Positions 34,866 to 46,004 of a stretch of DNA of 64,000 nt are shown here, piece by piece. Positions within the stretch are counted from its first letter, which is position 1. Each line of letters opens with the position of its first letter. The stretch lies in NCBI GenBank assembly GCA_904066235.2, contig CAJFCV020000006.1, forward strand, positions 1,984,001 to 2,048,000, in the 5' to 3' direction. The DNA is from Bursaphelenchus xylophilus. Taxonomy: Eukaryota; Nematoda; Chromadorea; Rhabditida; Aphelenchoididae. Position numbers and translations under genes: made by a program. The notes beneath the pieces are model-generated. The model worked only from the letters and a program-made list of their open reading frames with translations, was not told where the DNA came from and did no database searches.

Positions 34866-36032
34866 ATGAATCACCATCCGGATTATGACGACAGCGTCCA
34901 GGTCATAATTGGCGGTGCCATGGTGGCAGCCATTACTTTTGTCTTCATTGGATATGTGGTAAGTGAACCTCAGCGGTCTCCAAGTGTAACGGTCAAGTTT
35001 GATGAAACTTGGCGCAAATTTAGAATAATTTTTTAAAGCATATTCAAGATTTCTAGCTCGTATTTGGCAAGAAACAACTGAAATTTGTAGGTTGAAAGTT
35101 GGAAAAAATTTCATACTACTTTTTTGCAAATTTCGGCATGAAAAGTTTCATATACTTTTTTTACCGTAGAGGGTAATTTTTCCACAAAAAGTCAATTTTT
35201 TCCGCACGAAAATGGCAAAGATATAGCCAAAAAGTGTTTTTTCTCTGACCACCCTTCGCATTTCTCATACTTTCTCGGCCGTAATGATTGGTGGATACCT
35301 TGGCTGCACCTGCAAAGCGCGAGCTAAAACTTTCAAGGATTGATGCGTCGCACGTCAAACTGAAAGGTCCGGCGACCGGAACCGACCCCTCGCTATCGGT
35401 TTCTTATACATACATCGTCTTAGTTCTAAGGATATGTTCTTCGGCGGATTGCCAATCCACCTGCCGTGCCATTTTAGCTTATCTCAGTTTCACGTTTGAC
35501 GGGCCTCGCCAAGCCATATGTGCAAAATTAAAAATGAGTGTATTGTGACTCAAAAATTACGTGTTTTAATGTTACGTATTTAACCCATATCTAGGCTACG
35601 CGAAGGATCTGCACCTGCAGCCCTTACGTAAAACCGCTGGTGTTCTTTTTGCGTGTGAAAGCAAAGTGTGAATGCAAAGATTTCCTTTGCGCTGTGCAAT
35701 TTTTCGCTTTTCGCACCGTGCAATATAGGCTTTTTCGGCAGTCGTTTCTACCCTGACTTTTTCTGCATAGTGCATGCCGCGAAATCACCCCATTGGGTTT
35801 ACGGACGGAATAGTATACAGGGCCTTCCAAGCGACGTATTTTACCTATTTTTTGTGGCCGAGGAGGGGATCTGGCTAGGCCCCAGGATCATGTCTAATTT
35901 TACCTTTTCCAAAATCTTTTTTTTTCAATTTATTTTCAGCTCTATCGCCATCACTTGGTGTATCGCCGCTCCTCCCAAGCCAGCCGCAATTCCCAGCCCA
36001 ACTTTACAACTGATTATCGGAGAGCCACATAG
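34866..36032 (+). CDS. 61-residue single-pass membrane microprotein
   Basis: Exons 34866-34958 and 35940-36032, each 93 nt, join in phase 0 to a 61-residue protein. The N-terminal part is acidic (MNHHPDYDDSV), residues 11-32 form one hydrophobic helix (VQVIIGGAMVAAITFVFIGY), and the tail is basic and polar (LYRHHLVYRRSSQASRNS). By the positive-inside rule the tail should face the cytosol. I do not recognise the family. Support comes from the clean GT-AG intron, an open frame through both exons, a coherent topology, a TTAG trans-splice acceptor upstream, and AATAAA at about 36089. The intron is ~980 nt and contains two inverted-repeat elements. It lies tail to tail with the QSOX gene, 236 bp apart. 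Confidence 0.65.
34979..35355. repeat. Family-2 element in the microprotein intron
   Basis: Carries CTCCAAGTGTAACGGTCAAG at the left, then GATGAAACTTGGCGCAAATT, AAGTTTCATATAC, ACCGTAGAGGGTAA and AAAGCGCGAGCTAAAACTTT. The right end is lost. Confidence 0.65.
35640..35815. repeat. GCACNGTGC-rich segment in the microprotein intron
   Basis: Contains GCGCTGTGCAATTTTTCGC, GCACCGTGCAATATAGGC and TGCATAGTGCATGCCGCG, diverged versions of the unit at 46005-46640. Confidence 0.5.
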
Positions 36033-36268
36033 TTTTAAGCCTTCTAATAAACCCTTTGATTTGTGAGAAATTTTATTTTCATTTCATCAATAAATGACGT
36101 CATTATAATTTACATTTTTGAAATGGAAATTTCCGTACGATATAAGGCAAGATATATAGGAATGAAAGATTGACAATCCAACGAAAAAAACCAGACAACC
36201 TAGTAACCAGCACTATGATAATATAGTAAAGTTTTGAAATATTACACTATCTTTTCATTGTAAAAAAT

Positions 36269-39235
36269 CTATATTAAAGGCCGAATATTCGAATAATAGT
36301 TGAGAAGATAGTCCTTGGTGATCTGTTCGTCTCGTTGTTGATCCCCTCCCACCTGGCATTCCTTGCAAAGGAAGTGGGCGGGGAATTGGATCTTCGGGAA
36401 CTTCGGATCCTCCGTATCTCGGCCCTTTAGTCGCGCGTTCACAATGTTGTGCGCACGCCAGAGATAGAGGAATGAGTCCTCGGGCTTGTGGATCTGAAAA
36501 AACAAAAATAAAAAAAAATATTTTTTTTGGTCAAAAAATCAAAACTTCTTTTTCGACAAATAAAAAAGTTTTTTTTATTGCGGATCTGATGAAAATTGAG
36601 CAAATTTAGATGAGGAATTTTTATCTTACACTTTTTAAAATTGAGTATTAAATTGAGTATTAAAAAAATTTTTTTTGCACAGTGCAGTTTCCTAGTTGAA
36701 AAAAGCTTATACTTTTGCACAGTGCAGTTTTTTAGGGTAAAAAAGCTTATGTTTTTGCACAGTGCAGTCCAGTTGGAAAAGAAAACTCCCGTATTTTACA
36801 TAAAAATGCCCTTGGGGTAAAAAATTCTCTGCTTTCAAAAAAATTATTTTACAAAGAAAATTATATCAACCACAAAAAAAAAAATTTTAGTTTTTATTTA
36901 AAAATTTTTTTTTTCTTTTTTTTAATTTTTAATTTTTTTCTTACATGATCATCCATGTTGAAGCTCTTCCCAGTCATCTTCAAAAAGTGTTGCCTACAAT
37001 GTTCACAGCCAAAGAAGCTCCCGACCCAGCCTCGGATCGACTTTAGAACCGCTTTTGGATCGAAATCGGCTTCAGCTCCTTTGTTCTTGTAATTACTAAC
37101 GGTTAGTGCGTGGAATGTTGTCCAGAGGCCGCAGGTGTAACCGCGATACTGCGGCGAAGAGCCTTTGCAATGTTGCCAGTCGGCGTTGGTGGGAAAAGGC
37201 TTGCCTTGGTCTTCCTGAAAGTAAAAAAAAATTAAAAATTGAAATAAAAAATAAAAAATAATAAAAAAAATAATAAAATAATAAAAAGCAAAATGAATAA
37301 GAACTAAAAAAAATAAAAATAAAAAACAATAAAAAAGGAAGAAAGAGTTAAAAAAATAAATAAATGAAAAAATTAAAAAAAAATAATTGAAATTTAAATC
37401 AAAAAAAAATAATAATAAAATAATAAAAAAGACTCTTGATCTTACTGAAAACTTGACAAAAATTTAGCTTTATACGACTAATTTTTTAATATTGCATAGA
37501 AAATTTTACTCTAAATTTTTCCCAGCTTCATCAAAAAAAAAAAAAAAAAAAAAAAAAAACATAAAAATAAAAAAAAATAAAAAAAATAATTAATTAAACT
37601 TTTATTTCCAACTCACCTCAGCTCTGATGAACTCCGCCTTCCACACGTCGGATGGCAATGGATTCTCCAGGCCATTTTGTTTGATAAAGTCTCTCATGTG
37701 CGTGAAAACGACTCTTGCTCGGCTGCTGGCGTTCAGAAAGAGCTCTTCGTCCGCGCTATCATTATTGGCCAAGGTTTTGTGGGGGAAATACTAAAACAAA
37801 TTTTAAATGGACAAAGAAAGAATGTTTTTAATAAAAAAAATTCTAAAATTTTTTTAATTAAAAAAAAATATTTTAAACTTTTTTAAATGATTTTTTTTTG
37901 AATTCTTTAAATAAATGTTTTTAATAAAAAAAATTCTAAAAAATTTTTTTAATTTATAAAAAAATATTTTAACATTTTTTAAATGATTTTTTTGAATTTT
38001 TTAAATAAATGTTTTTAATAAAAAAAACCTATTTTTTTTATTTAAAAAAAATATTTTAAAATTTTTTAAACGATTTTTTTGATTTTTTTAAATAAAAAAA
38101 TCTAACAGGGGAAGTACTCCAAGTGTGACGCTCAGATTTTGATGAAACTTGGCATAAATTTAGAATAATTTTTTCTAAGATATATGCGAGAATCCTATCT
38201 CGCGCTTTGCAGAAACAACCGAGATTTTTAGATCGAAAGTCGGCGAAAATTTAGGACTTTTTGCCGAATTTCAGCACGAAAAGTTTCATGCCTATTTCAA
38301 CTGTAAAGTGTAATGTTTCCACAAAAAATCAAATTTTTCCGCACGAAACTGCCAAAGTTATGGCCAAAAAACGGGTTTCTCTCTGACCGCTCTCCACGTT
38401 GAGCGTGCTCTCTCGGCGGCAAAAATCGTTCGATATCTCGGCGGTGCCCGCAAAGCGCGAGCTAAAACTTTCAGGAATTGATATATAGTCCATACCCGAT
38501 GTGTGTGCAAAATTTAAAGAAAATCTGAGCGTCACACTTCAAGTACTTCCCTTGTAAAAAAAATAGATATTTTAAAATTTTAAAAATATTGAAAAAATTT
38601 TAAAAAAAAATTCAAGATTCCCATTTTGACTTACATTTGCCAGTGTGTCAGTAAAAGTATACAACGAAGACAATTTTTCTCCACTAAGATCTCCACCATT
38701 CCTGGTGACTTCTCTCAGCAACGCATATCTCATCGCCTTCAACATGTCCAATTCAGAGGCGAAATAACGGGCTTTGCAGCTGAAAAATAAAAAATTAGAA
38801 GAAAAAACGCTTTTTTATTTCAAAAAGTGTTTATTTAAAAAAATTTTTTTTTGCACAGTGCAATTTTCTAATTAAAAAAAGCCTAAACTTTTGCACAGTG
38901 CAGTTTTCTAATTGAAAAAAGCCTATGATTTTGCACAGTGCAATTTTCTAATTGAAAAAGCGTACATTTTCGCACAGTGCTAAAAATAAAAAAAAAACTT
39001 CCCAATTTTATCTTTTACTTTTTCAAAATAAATCTCAAAAAAAAAATTTTTTTGCACAGTGCAATTTTCTAATTGAAAAAAGCTTATATTTTTGCACAGT
39101 GCAGTTTTTATTGAATTTAGCCTATATTTTTGCACAGTGCAATTTTCTAATTGAAAAAAGCCTATGGTTTTGCACAGTGCTAAAGATTAAAAAAAAAAAT
39201 TCCAATTTTATTTCTTATTTTTTCAAAATAAATTT

Positions 39236-39279
<44 letters not shown>

Positions 39280-42200
39280 CACAGTGCTTTTTTTAATGCA
39301 AAAAATCCTCCATTTTCGCACAGTGCTAAAAATAAGAAAAATAAAAAAAAAATTTTCCCAATTTTATTTTTTATTTTTTCAAAATGAATCTCTCACCTTT
39401 CAGGATTCCGTTCGCACTCATTGATCGTGCTGTTGGCTTTTTCCTCTTCTTCTTCATTCCTTTCCCCACTGTCCGACGCAGTTTGCACGGTGCGATTATG
39501 TGGATGACTGGAGAATTTCATCCCTGCGATATGGCCTTCTTTGCCCAAGTACTCCTCAATTTCGTTGAATAAAAGACGGCGTAGTCTGAAATATTGAATA
39601 TTGGGGATTTTATGATAAAAAAAGTGAAAAAATGTGGTTGAAAAATTGAAAAAAATTTAGAAATTTAGAAAAAACATAAAAACAAAAAAAATTTTGAAAA
39701 AAATAAAAAAATAAAACACATAAAAAATCTAAAAATTAGAAAAAAATTCTAAAAAAAATTATTTCAAAAAATTGCAAAAATTTAAAAAGACGGCGTAGTC
39801 TGAAATATTTTTTGTTTTTTTTTTTGTTTTTTATGACTAAAAGTGAAAAAATGTGGATTAAAAAATTGAAAAAAAATTTAGAAACAATAAAAAAAAAACA
39901 AAACAATTTTGAAAAAAATAAAAAAATAAAACAACAAAATCTAGAAATCCAAAAAAAATATTTCAAAAAATTGCAAAAATTTTAAAAAATCAAATTTTTT
40001 TCGAAAAAAAAATTAAAAAAAATCCAAGAAAAAATTGTGCAATATCGAAAAAAATGAAAAACAATAAAATAAATAAAATAAAAAAATCCCAAAAAATAAA
40101 AAAAAATCAAAAAAAATATTTTTTAAATCCCAAAAAATCAAAAAACCCCCAAACTCACTCCGCTTGCATAATAGGCTCATGTTCTCCCCGCTTATAAACC
40201 GCAATCGTCGGATAATCGGAGATGTGAAGCGCTTCAGTCAAGGGATGTCCTTTGCGACATTTTTGAATCGCAATTTTATCGCTGTATTGCTGCATGTCGA
40301 GGATAAGTTGATTAGCCACCAAGCTCTGAGGATTCTCTTCGAAGACCAAAATCTTTTTATCGATAGTCTCTGGGACGCCTTCGAAAATCTCATTGTAGGT
40401 GGCGATTCTGAAAACAGAAGAGAAAAAGTTTTTTTTTTGCTTTTTTTGCGGGCGAGAGAGTGCACGAAATGCGGAGAGCGCTTGGAAAAACAAAATATTT
40501 GCCGTATCTTTGCCAGTTTTGTTCGGAAAAAAAATGATTTTTTGTGGAAACATCACTCTCTACGGTGGAAATAAACACTAAACTTTTCATCCCAAAAATT
40601 CGCAAAAAAATCACATTTTTCCAACTTTCGATCTAAAAATCTCGGTTATTTCTGCAAAGCGCGCGCTAAAACTCTCGCATATTTCTTATAAAAAATTATT
40701 ATAAATTTGATCCAAGTTTCATCAAAATCTGGCCGTTTTTTAACGGAGGGAAACAGTTGACCCAACAGGCCAGAAACAGTCGACCCAACAGGCCAGAAAC
40801 AGTTGACCCAACAGGCCAGAAACAGTTGACCCAACAGGCCAGAGACGGTTGACCCAACAGGCCAGGGAGAGACTTGACACAACAGGCCAGAAACAGTTGA
40901 CCCAACAGGCCAGAAACAGTTGACCCAACAGGCCAGGGAGAGACTTGACACAACAGGCCAGAAACAGATGACCCAACAGGCCAGAAACAGTTGACCCAAC
41001 AGGCCAGGGAGAGACTTGACACAACAGGCCAGAAACAGTTGACCCAACAGGCCAGAGACAGTTGACCCAACAGGCCAGGGAGAGACTTGACACAACAGGC
41101 CAGAAACAGATGACCCAACAGGCCAGAAACAGTTGACCCAACAGGCCAGGGAGAGACTTGACACAACAGGCCAGAAACAGTTGACCCAACAGGCCAGGGA
41201 GAGACTTGACACAACAGGCCAGAAACAGATGACCCAACAGGCCAGAAACAGTTGACCCAACAGGCCAGGGAGAGACTTGACACAACAGGCCAGAAACAGT
41301 TGACCCAACAGGCCAGAGACAGTTGACCCAACAGGCCAGGGAGAGACTTGACACAACAGGCCAGAAACAGTTGACCCAAAAGGCCAGAAACAGTTGACCC
41401 AACAGGCCAGAAACAGTTGACTCAACAGGCCAGAAACAGTTGACCCAAAAGGCCAGAAACAGTTGACCCAACAGGCCAGAAACAGTTGACTCAACAGGCC
41501 AGAAACAGTTGACCCAACAGGCCAGAAACAGTTGACCCAAAAGGCCAGAAACAGTTGACCCAACAGGCCAGAAACAGTTGACTCAATAGGCCAGGGAGAG
41601 ACTTGACACAAAGGGTTGACTTACGGCTTCAATGGCTCGAAATTCGGCCAATCCGGGAAATGATGTTGATCATTTTCGGCGACGATCGCTTGAGTCAACT
41701 GATCCCTCATCAACGCCACACTTTGATAGGTCTTCAGTTTCTGGCCATCGCTGTCTCCGCTGCTGTTGCGCGGGAAATACTGTAATTTTTTAGGGATAAA
41801 ACTTGATATTACATATTTTGATATACAGTAACAGCGGAAGCTCCTAATGATATTATATCATAGTAGGCAATAAAAAAGATATATAAAACCCACTTTGATC
41901 AACGGGAAGAACTGCACGCCATTCGCGCGGCAAGTGGCTTCATTCAACGGGTCAGCGCAATTGATAGCGCCAATTCGGACCACACTCCTCCATCTGGACA
42001 CATCGTTGGCCAAGCTCTTGTACAATGGAGCGTAGGCGCGGCAATGGCCGCACCAGTCCGAGTAGAACTGAAAAGTTGTTTGGTTTACAAGAGAAGTGTT
42101 CGAAGTGCGACGCTCGAAATTTCTATGTCATTTTGTCGGGAAAATAATGTGTATTTGAATCCTGTCGGGAAAATAATGTGTATTTGAATTTTGTCATGAA

Positions 42201-43085
42201 AATAATGTGGAGTTAACATTTTGTCGGGAAAATAATGTGTATTTGAATCCTGTCGGGAAAATAATGTGTATTTGAATTTTGTCATGAAAATAATGTGGAG
42301 TTAACATTTTGTCGGGAAAATAATGTGTATTTGAATCCTGTCGGGAAAATCATGCGGATTTGTCGCAGAAAAAATGTTTTGTCTTGTTGCAACCGCGCAC
42401 CAAGTCGCCAGTCGTGGCCGGCCGTCGCAAAGCGATAGTAATTCCAAGGCGCCACGAATCCATATTATTTTTCCGACAGACGGATAAATTTTGCGCACGG
42501 ATAGGACCTAGCCCACAAATTAATTCCTGAAAATTTTAGCTTGTACTTTGCAGCCGCAGCCGAGATATTCAACGATCTTTGCGGCCGAGAGAGTACGCGA
42601 AACGCGGAGAGCGGTCATATAAAATAACAATTTAAGGTCACATCTTTGCCAGTTTCGAGCGGAAAAACTGATTTTAGCCCTGAAACCTTTCATGCCAAAA
42701 TTTGCAAAAAAAAAAAATATCAAAATTTTTCCACCTGTCGACCAAAAAATCTCTGTCGTTTCTGCAAAACGCGGGCTGAAAATTTCGCATATTTTTTATA
42801 AAAACATTATTCTAAAATTTCCCCAATTTTCATCAAAACCTGCGCGTCGAATTTCAAGCACCTCCCCTACCAACGTACCTCCACCATAAACGCGGTGCGT
42901 TCTGTCTGATTACTTCCATAAATCGTGTCATTAAAAGTTGTCTCGTCCAACTGCACAATTGGATCGTGTTCGTAGTCGTATAGCGTTGGATTTTCTCCCT
43001 TTGGTTTCGTTCCAAAGTCCGCAATCTCGGCGGCGATCGCAGTTGCCAACAGAAGATGGAGAATGCACGGCCGGATCTCCAGCAT
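36269..43085 (-). CDS. QSOX1: Quiescin sulfhydryl oxidase (QSOX)
   Basis: Secretory-pathway enzyme that makes disulfides in folding proteins and passes electrons to oxygen through FAD. Exons in order: 42879-43085, 41894-42067, 41625-41779, 40159-40407, 39397-39585, 38635-38779, 37617-37790, 36945-37214, 36269-36493, giving 595 residues. A hydrophobic signal sequence covers residues ~7-19. The thioredoxin domain has FYSDWCGHC with the redox CxxC at 75-78. The ERV/ALR domain has CGLWTTFHALTV, the catalytic CEHC at 501-504, the FAD-binding WRAHNIVNARL at 533-543, and the third CKEC at 564-567. No C-terminal membrane segment is present, as in the short/secreted forms. A TTTTTAG acceptor is 2 nt before the ATG. 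Introns are loaded with repeats, including a 23-bp minisatellite in intron 3. Symbol is given by family; the exact nematode paralogue is not known. Confidence 0.94.
36669..36770. repeat. GCACAGTGCAGTTT tandem repeat, QSOX last intron
   Basis: Three copies of the unit seen in che-2 intron 3 (TTTTGCACAGTGCAGTTT then CTAGTTGAAAAAAGC). Confidence 0.7.
38106..38554. repeat. Family-2 inverted-repeat element, near complete, QSOX intron 6
   Basis: Ends CAGGGGAAGTACTCCAAGTG and CACTTCAAGTACTTCCCTTG are inverted, next to GACGCTCAGATTTT and AAAATCTGAGCGTC. TA follows the right end. About 449 bp and noncoding. The middle holds ATGCCTATTTCAACTGTAAA and GACCGCTCTCCACG. Confidence 0.85.
38845..39310. repeat. 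GCACAGTGC tandem repeats and a long poly(A) run, QSOX intron 5
   Basis: About nine copies of TTTGCACAGTGCAATTTTCT then AATTGAAAAAAGCCTA. A run of about 38 A's lies near 39237-39275. Confidence 0.8.
40440..40735. repeat. Family-2 element, partial, QSOX intron 3
   Basis: Reads GAGAGAGTGCACGAAATGCG, ACTCTCTACGGTGGAAATAA, GCAAAGCGCGCGCTAAAACT and a right part with GATCCAAGTTTCATCAAAAT. Confidence 0.6.
40744..41615. repeat. 23-bp minisatellite, QSOX intron 3
   Basis: About 37 units of AAACAGTTGACCCAACAGGC (plus CAG), mixed with a 25-bp variant GGAGAGACTTGACACAACAG (plus GCCAG). The two types alternate in blocks. The array stops about 10 bp inside the exon 3 donor. The unit has no stop codon on the minus strand in any frame, which creates long but meaningless open frames. 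Confidence 0.93.
42120..42484. repeat. Tandem array of MITE-end words plus MITE, QSOX intron 1
   Basis: TGTCGGGAAAATAATGTGTA then TTTGAATCC is repeated, with a TGTCATGAAAATAATGTGGA variant, about eight times to 42355. The three-unit group (~90 bp) is itself duplicated. The array runs into a family-1 element that closes with TTATTTTTCCGACAGACGGA at about 42466-42484. Confidence 0.75.
42497..42875. repeat. Family-2 element, diverged, QSOX intron 1
   Basis: Contains GAGAGAGTACGCGAAACGCG, CCTTTCATGCCAAAATTTGC and TGCGCGTCGAATTTCAAGCA then CCTCCCCTA, the degraded right end. Confidence 0.6.
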
Positions 43086-43211
43086 TGCTAAAAACACAAT
43101 GTGAGCGAGGCAAATAAATTGTGTTTGAGACAGTAAACGTAGTTGTTTTATAACTCCCGACAGCACGATGCAAAGACACGTCAAGATTTTTTTGGCTCGT
43201 CTATTACATTA

Positions 43212-43619
43212 TCAGTCTGTCGGGAAAATAATGACCACTCGGTCGCATGGAAAATCGCAGCACCGTCGCAAGGCAATGATGGGCGATTTCAAGACGCTAC
43301 GGATCCACATTATTTTACCGACAGAATAATATCAGTCTGTCGGGAAAATAATGACCATTCTGTCGCATGGAAGATCGCATCACCGTCGCAAAGCAATGAT
43401 GGGCGATTTCAAGACGCTACGGATCCACATTATTTTACCGACAGAATAATATCAGTATGTCGGGAAAATAATGTGGACTTGCCGCATCAAAATGCCTAGC
43501 CTTGTCGCTGTCGCACACCAAATCTCGAGTAGTCCTCGAAAAGCGATAATTAGCGATTCCAAGGCCCGACGAATCCACATTATTTTCCCGACAGATGAAT
43601 CCACATCATTTTCCCGATA
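43212..43619. repeat. Three family-1 MITEs in tandem
   Basis: Elements start at 43212, 43332 and 43452 with TCAGTCTGTCGGGAAAATAA (third TCAGTATG...). The first two are nearly identical over 120 bp, so one is a tandem duplicate of the other. The third belongs to the GTGGA subfamily and ends in TTATTTTCCCGACAGATGAA. Each start is preceded by TA. Confidence 0.8.
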
Positions 43620-43768
43620 GTGATGGACTTGATTCAGTGCCAAAAAATGTCCATTTTGCATCCGAGAAGTATCAAAAAATGTGGCAAAATGCATCCCTCT
43701 CGGTTTTGGGACTTCCCGGAATGCAAAATGTACTTGTTTTGGCACTATTTTAAAAATTGAAAAAATAA

Positions 43769-43889
43769 GGTGTGACGTGTTATACGATGAAAACTTTTTG
43801 CAAATTGAAAAGTATAGGATCGTCGTATAACATGTCACGCCCCATTTTTCAATTTGCAAAATTTTTTCGATCGTATAACATGTCACACC
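43769..43889. repeat. TTATACGATGAAA-ended inverted-repeat element
   Basis: Left GGTGTGACGTGTTATACGAT and right ATCGTATAACATGTCACACC face each other, with a third inverted copy inside (CGTATAACATGTCACGCC). Related 20-bp words occur at 34512, 34631 and 1727. A family-3 fragment lies just to the left (about 43625-43735). Confidence 0.65.
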
Positions 43890-44443
43890 CTATTTTTCAA
43901 TTTTCAAAAGAGCACCAAAACAACAACATTTGATAGTAAGCCCCCCTTTAATGACTGAGAAGGCGAAATTTCACAGAATTTTTTGCTCTCCCACGTCCAT
44001 AAAGCAAAGCAAAAATAAATTTGATAAGCCTAGAACAGCTGAGGATGTATAATATTTTGCAATATACCTCGCTTTTTTGAACGATTACAAAGTAGCAAAA
44101 GCCAACCCAAAGACGAAAGTTGAAGGATTCAAACCTCCACTTCCAAATAAGGAACTTGATCGCCCCCGAACGTGGGGAATCGAATGTTTACGCGGGGATG
44201 ACTATGTCAAGCGGATATAGTGAAGAAGAAAAAAGTTTTTTTTTTTTATTTCGCTGGAACAAAAACAGAAACGTATGACACCGAAGAAGCGTTGTGATCT
44301 CCGCGATAACAACGCAAAAAATGCTGTTTGGTGGAAGATTCGGTGGTTTCAAGGAAGATAAAGGAAGATGGTACGGAAGTTGCGAAGAAAGTAAAGGGTT
44401 AAATTGAGGTTATGAAATATGTATAATAAAGTGAAGTGCCATA

Positions 44444-44687
44444 CAGTGGGGCATCTGATCCAGTGGCAAAAAATGTGCCATTTTGCATCCAAGAAGCATC
44501 AAAATGTGGCAAAATGCTTCCCTCTCCAAGTGAAAAAACTCCGATTTCAAAAGCGCGCCCGCTCTTTCTTTGAGGGACCTTCAAAACGAAGTTTTTTCAC
44601 TTGGAGAGGGAAGCATTTTGCCACAATTTTGATGCTTCCCGGATGCAAAATGGCACGTTTTTTGCCATTGGATCAAGTCCGTCACTG
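44444..44687. repeat. Family-3 MITE, complete
   Basis: TA on both sides (44442-44443, 44688-44689). Ends CAGTGGGGCATCTGATCCAG and the inverted GGATCAAGTCCGTCACTG. Next inward are TGCCATTTTGCATCC and its complement. 244 bp, noncoding. Confidence 0.85.
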
Positions 44688-44787
44688 TATTTTTCGCTGA
44701 TTACAAAAAAACATGAGATTTTGATGAAACTTGAGCCGATGAAACAGAGCTAAAACTGAGCTCGAATTTTTTGGCTGATAGTATTTA

Positions 44788-44936
44788 TCAGTCTGTCGGA
44801 AAAATAATGAGCACTGCAGTGCACTGTTGCATTGAAAATCGCATCAAAACCGAGGAAAATGGATCAAAATCAAGTTGCTTTTGATTTCAGCGATTTTCGA
44901 TGCGACATTGTGCTCATTATTTTCCCGACAGACTGA
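44788..44936. repeat. Family-1 MITE, complete
   Basis: TA at 44786-44787 and 44937-44938. Arms TCAGTCTGTCGGAAAAATAA and TTATTTTCCCGACAGACTGA. 149 bp. Confidence 0.88.
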
Positions 44937-45508
44937 TAAAAGAGGTGCAATTTTTACTAAATTTTATCAAAATCTCAGCTCTTTGAAAGTTCCTAAATCG
45001 ACCTTTGTACAAAAAAAACTCTGTATAACAAACTTTTTTTTATCAAAAGCGATTCTTAATCTGTCAGAAGCCAAAAAATCATCGCAATTTCCACAACCCC
45101 CTACCGCGAACACCCCTCCAAAAAAAAGTTCCAGAAACCTGTGGATAAAACCTCCGCGACGTGTTTAGCCGCTGGTTTTCGGTTATGAAAACACAAAAAA
45201 ACAAAACGAAAATCCGCTGACTTTTCTCGCTTAAGACTTTTGTGTTCCGCGAAAAGTGGATCTGGGAGATGTTTTAGTCGATCAAACAGAATGACCTTTC
45301 CTTCTCCCCGATCCAACCACATGAAACGCGAAGGGAAAACGAAAGAAATGTGGGACGGGGAAGCGATGTAGCCGCTGAAAATGAAGTGTAATTTATAGTT
45401 TGAAAAGCGGAATCTTTTTTTTGAGATAGTAGATTTAATTTTTTAGGACTTTTTGATACTTTTTTGACGGAAAAAATTAGATTTTTTCAATCAAAAAAAA
45501 AATGCTTA

Positions 45509-45950
45509 CAGGGGAAATACTCCAAGTTCGACGCTCAGATTTTCTTTAAATTTTGGACACACGTCGGCTATGGACTAAATATGAATTTCTGAAAGTTTTA
45601 GCTCGCGCTTTGCGGGCACCGCCGAGATATCGAACGATTTTTGCCGCACGCTAAACGTGGAGAGCGGTCAGAGAGAAGAGCGCTTTTTGGCCATAACTTT
45701 GGCGGTTTCGTACGGAAAAATTTGATTTTTAGTAGAAACATTATCCTTTACGGTAGAAATAGGCATGAAACTTTTCGTGCCGAAAATTGGCATAAAGTCC
45801 TAAATTTTGGCCGACTTTCGATCTAAAAATCTCGGTTGTTTCTGCAAAGCGCGAGCTAGGACTCTCTCGCATATATCTTAGAAAAAATTATTCTAAATTT
45901 GTGCCAAGTTTCACCAAAATCTGAGCGTCGCACTTGGAGTACTTCCCCTG
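45509..45950. repeat. Family-2 MITE, most complete copy
   Basis: TA at 45507-45508 and 45951-45952. Ends CAGGGGAAATACTCCAAGTT and the inverted ACTTGGAGTACTTCCCCTG, continuing inward through CGACGCTCAGATTTT and its complement. 442 bp, noncoding. This copy defines the family. Confidence 0.9.
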
Positions 45951-46004
45951 TAAATTTGAAAAAAAAATCATTTTTTTTTTCAGAAAAAGACTGCCCGAGG
46001 CACA

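Noticed and set aside
40646..41611. Minus-strand open frame of 321 codons (and two overlapping ones of 226 and 266)
   Set aside because: They are a 23-bp tandem repeat that has no stop on this strand in any frame, inside QSOX intron 3. The peptide just cycles through the three readings of one unit.
40744..41615. CRISPR-like repeat array
   Set aside because: There are no unique spacers. The units are contiguous tandem copies, and the host is a eukaryote.
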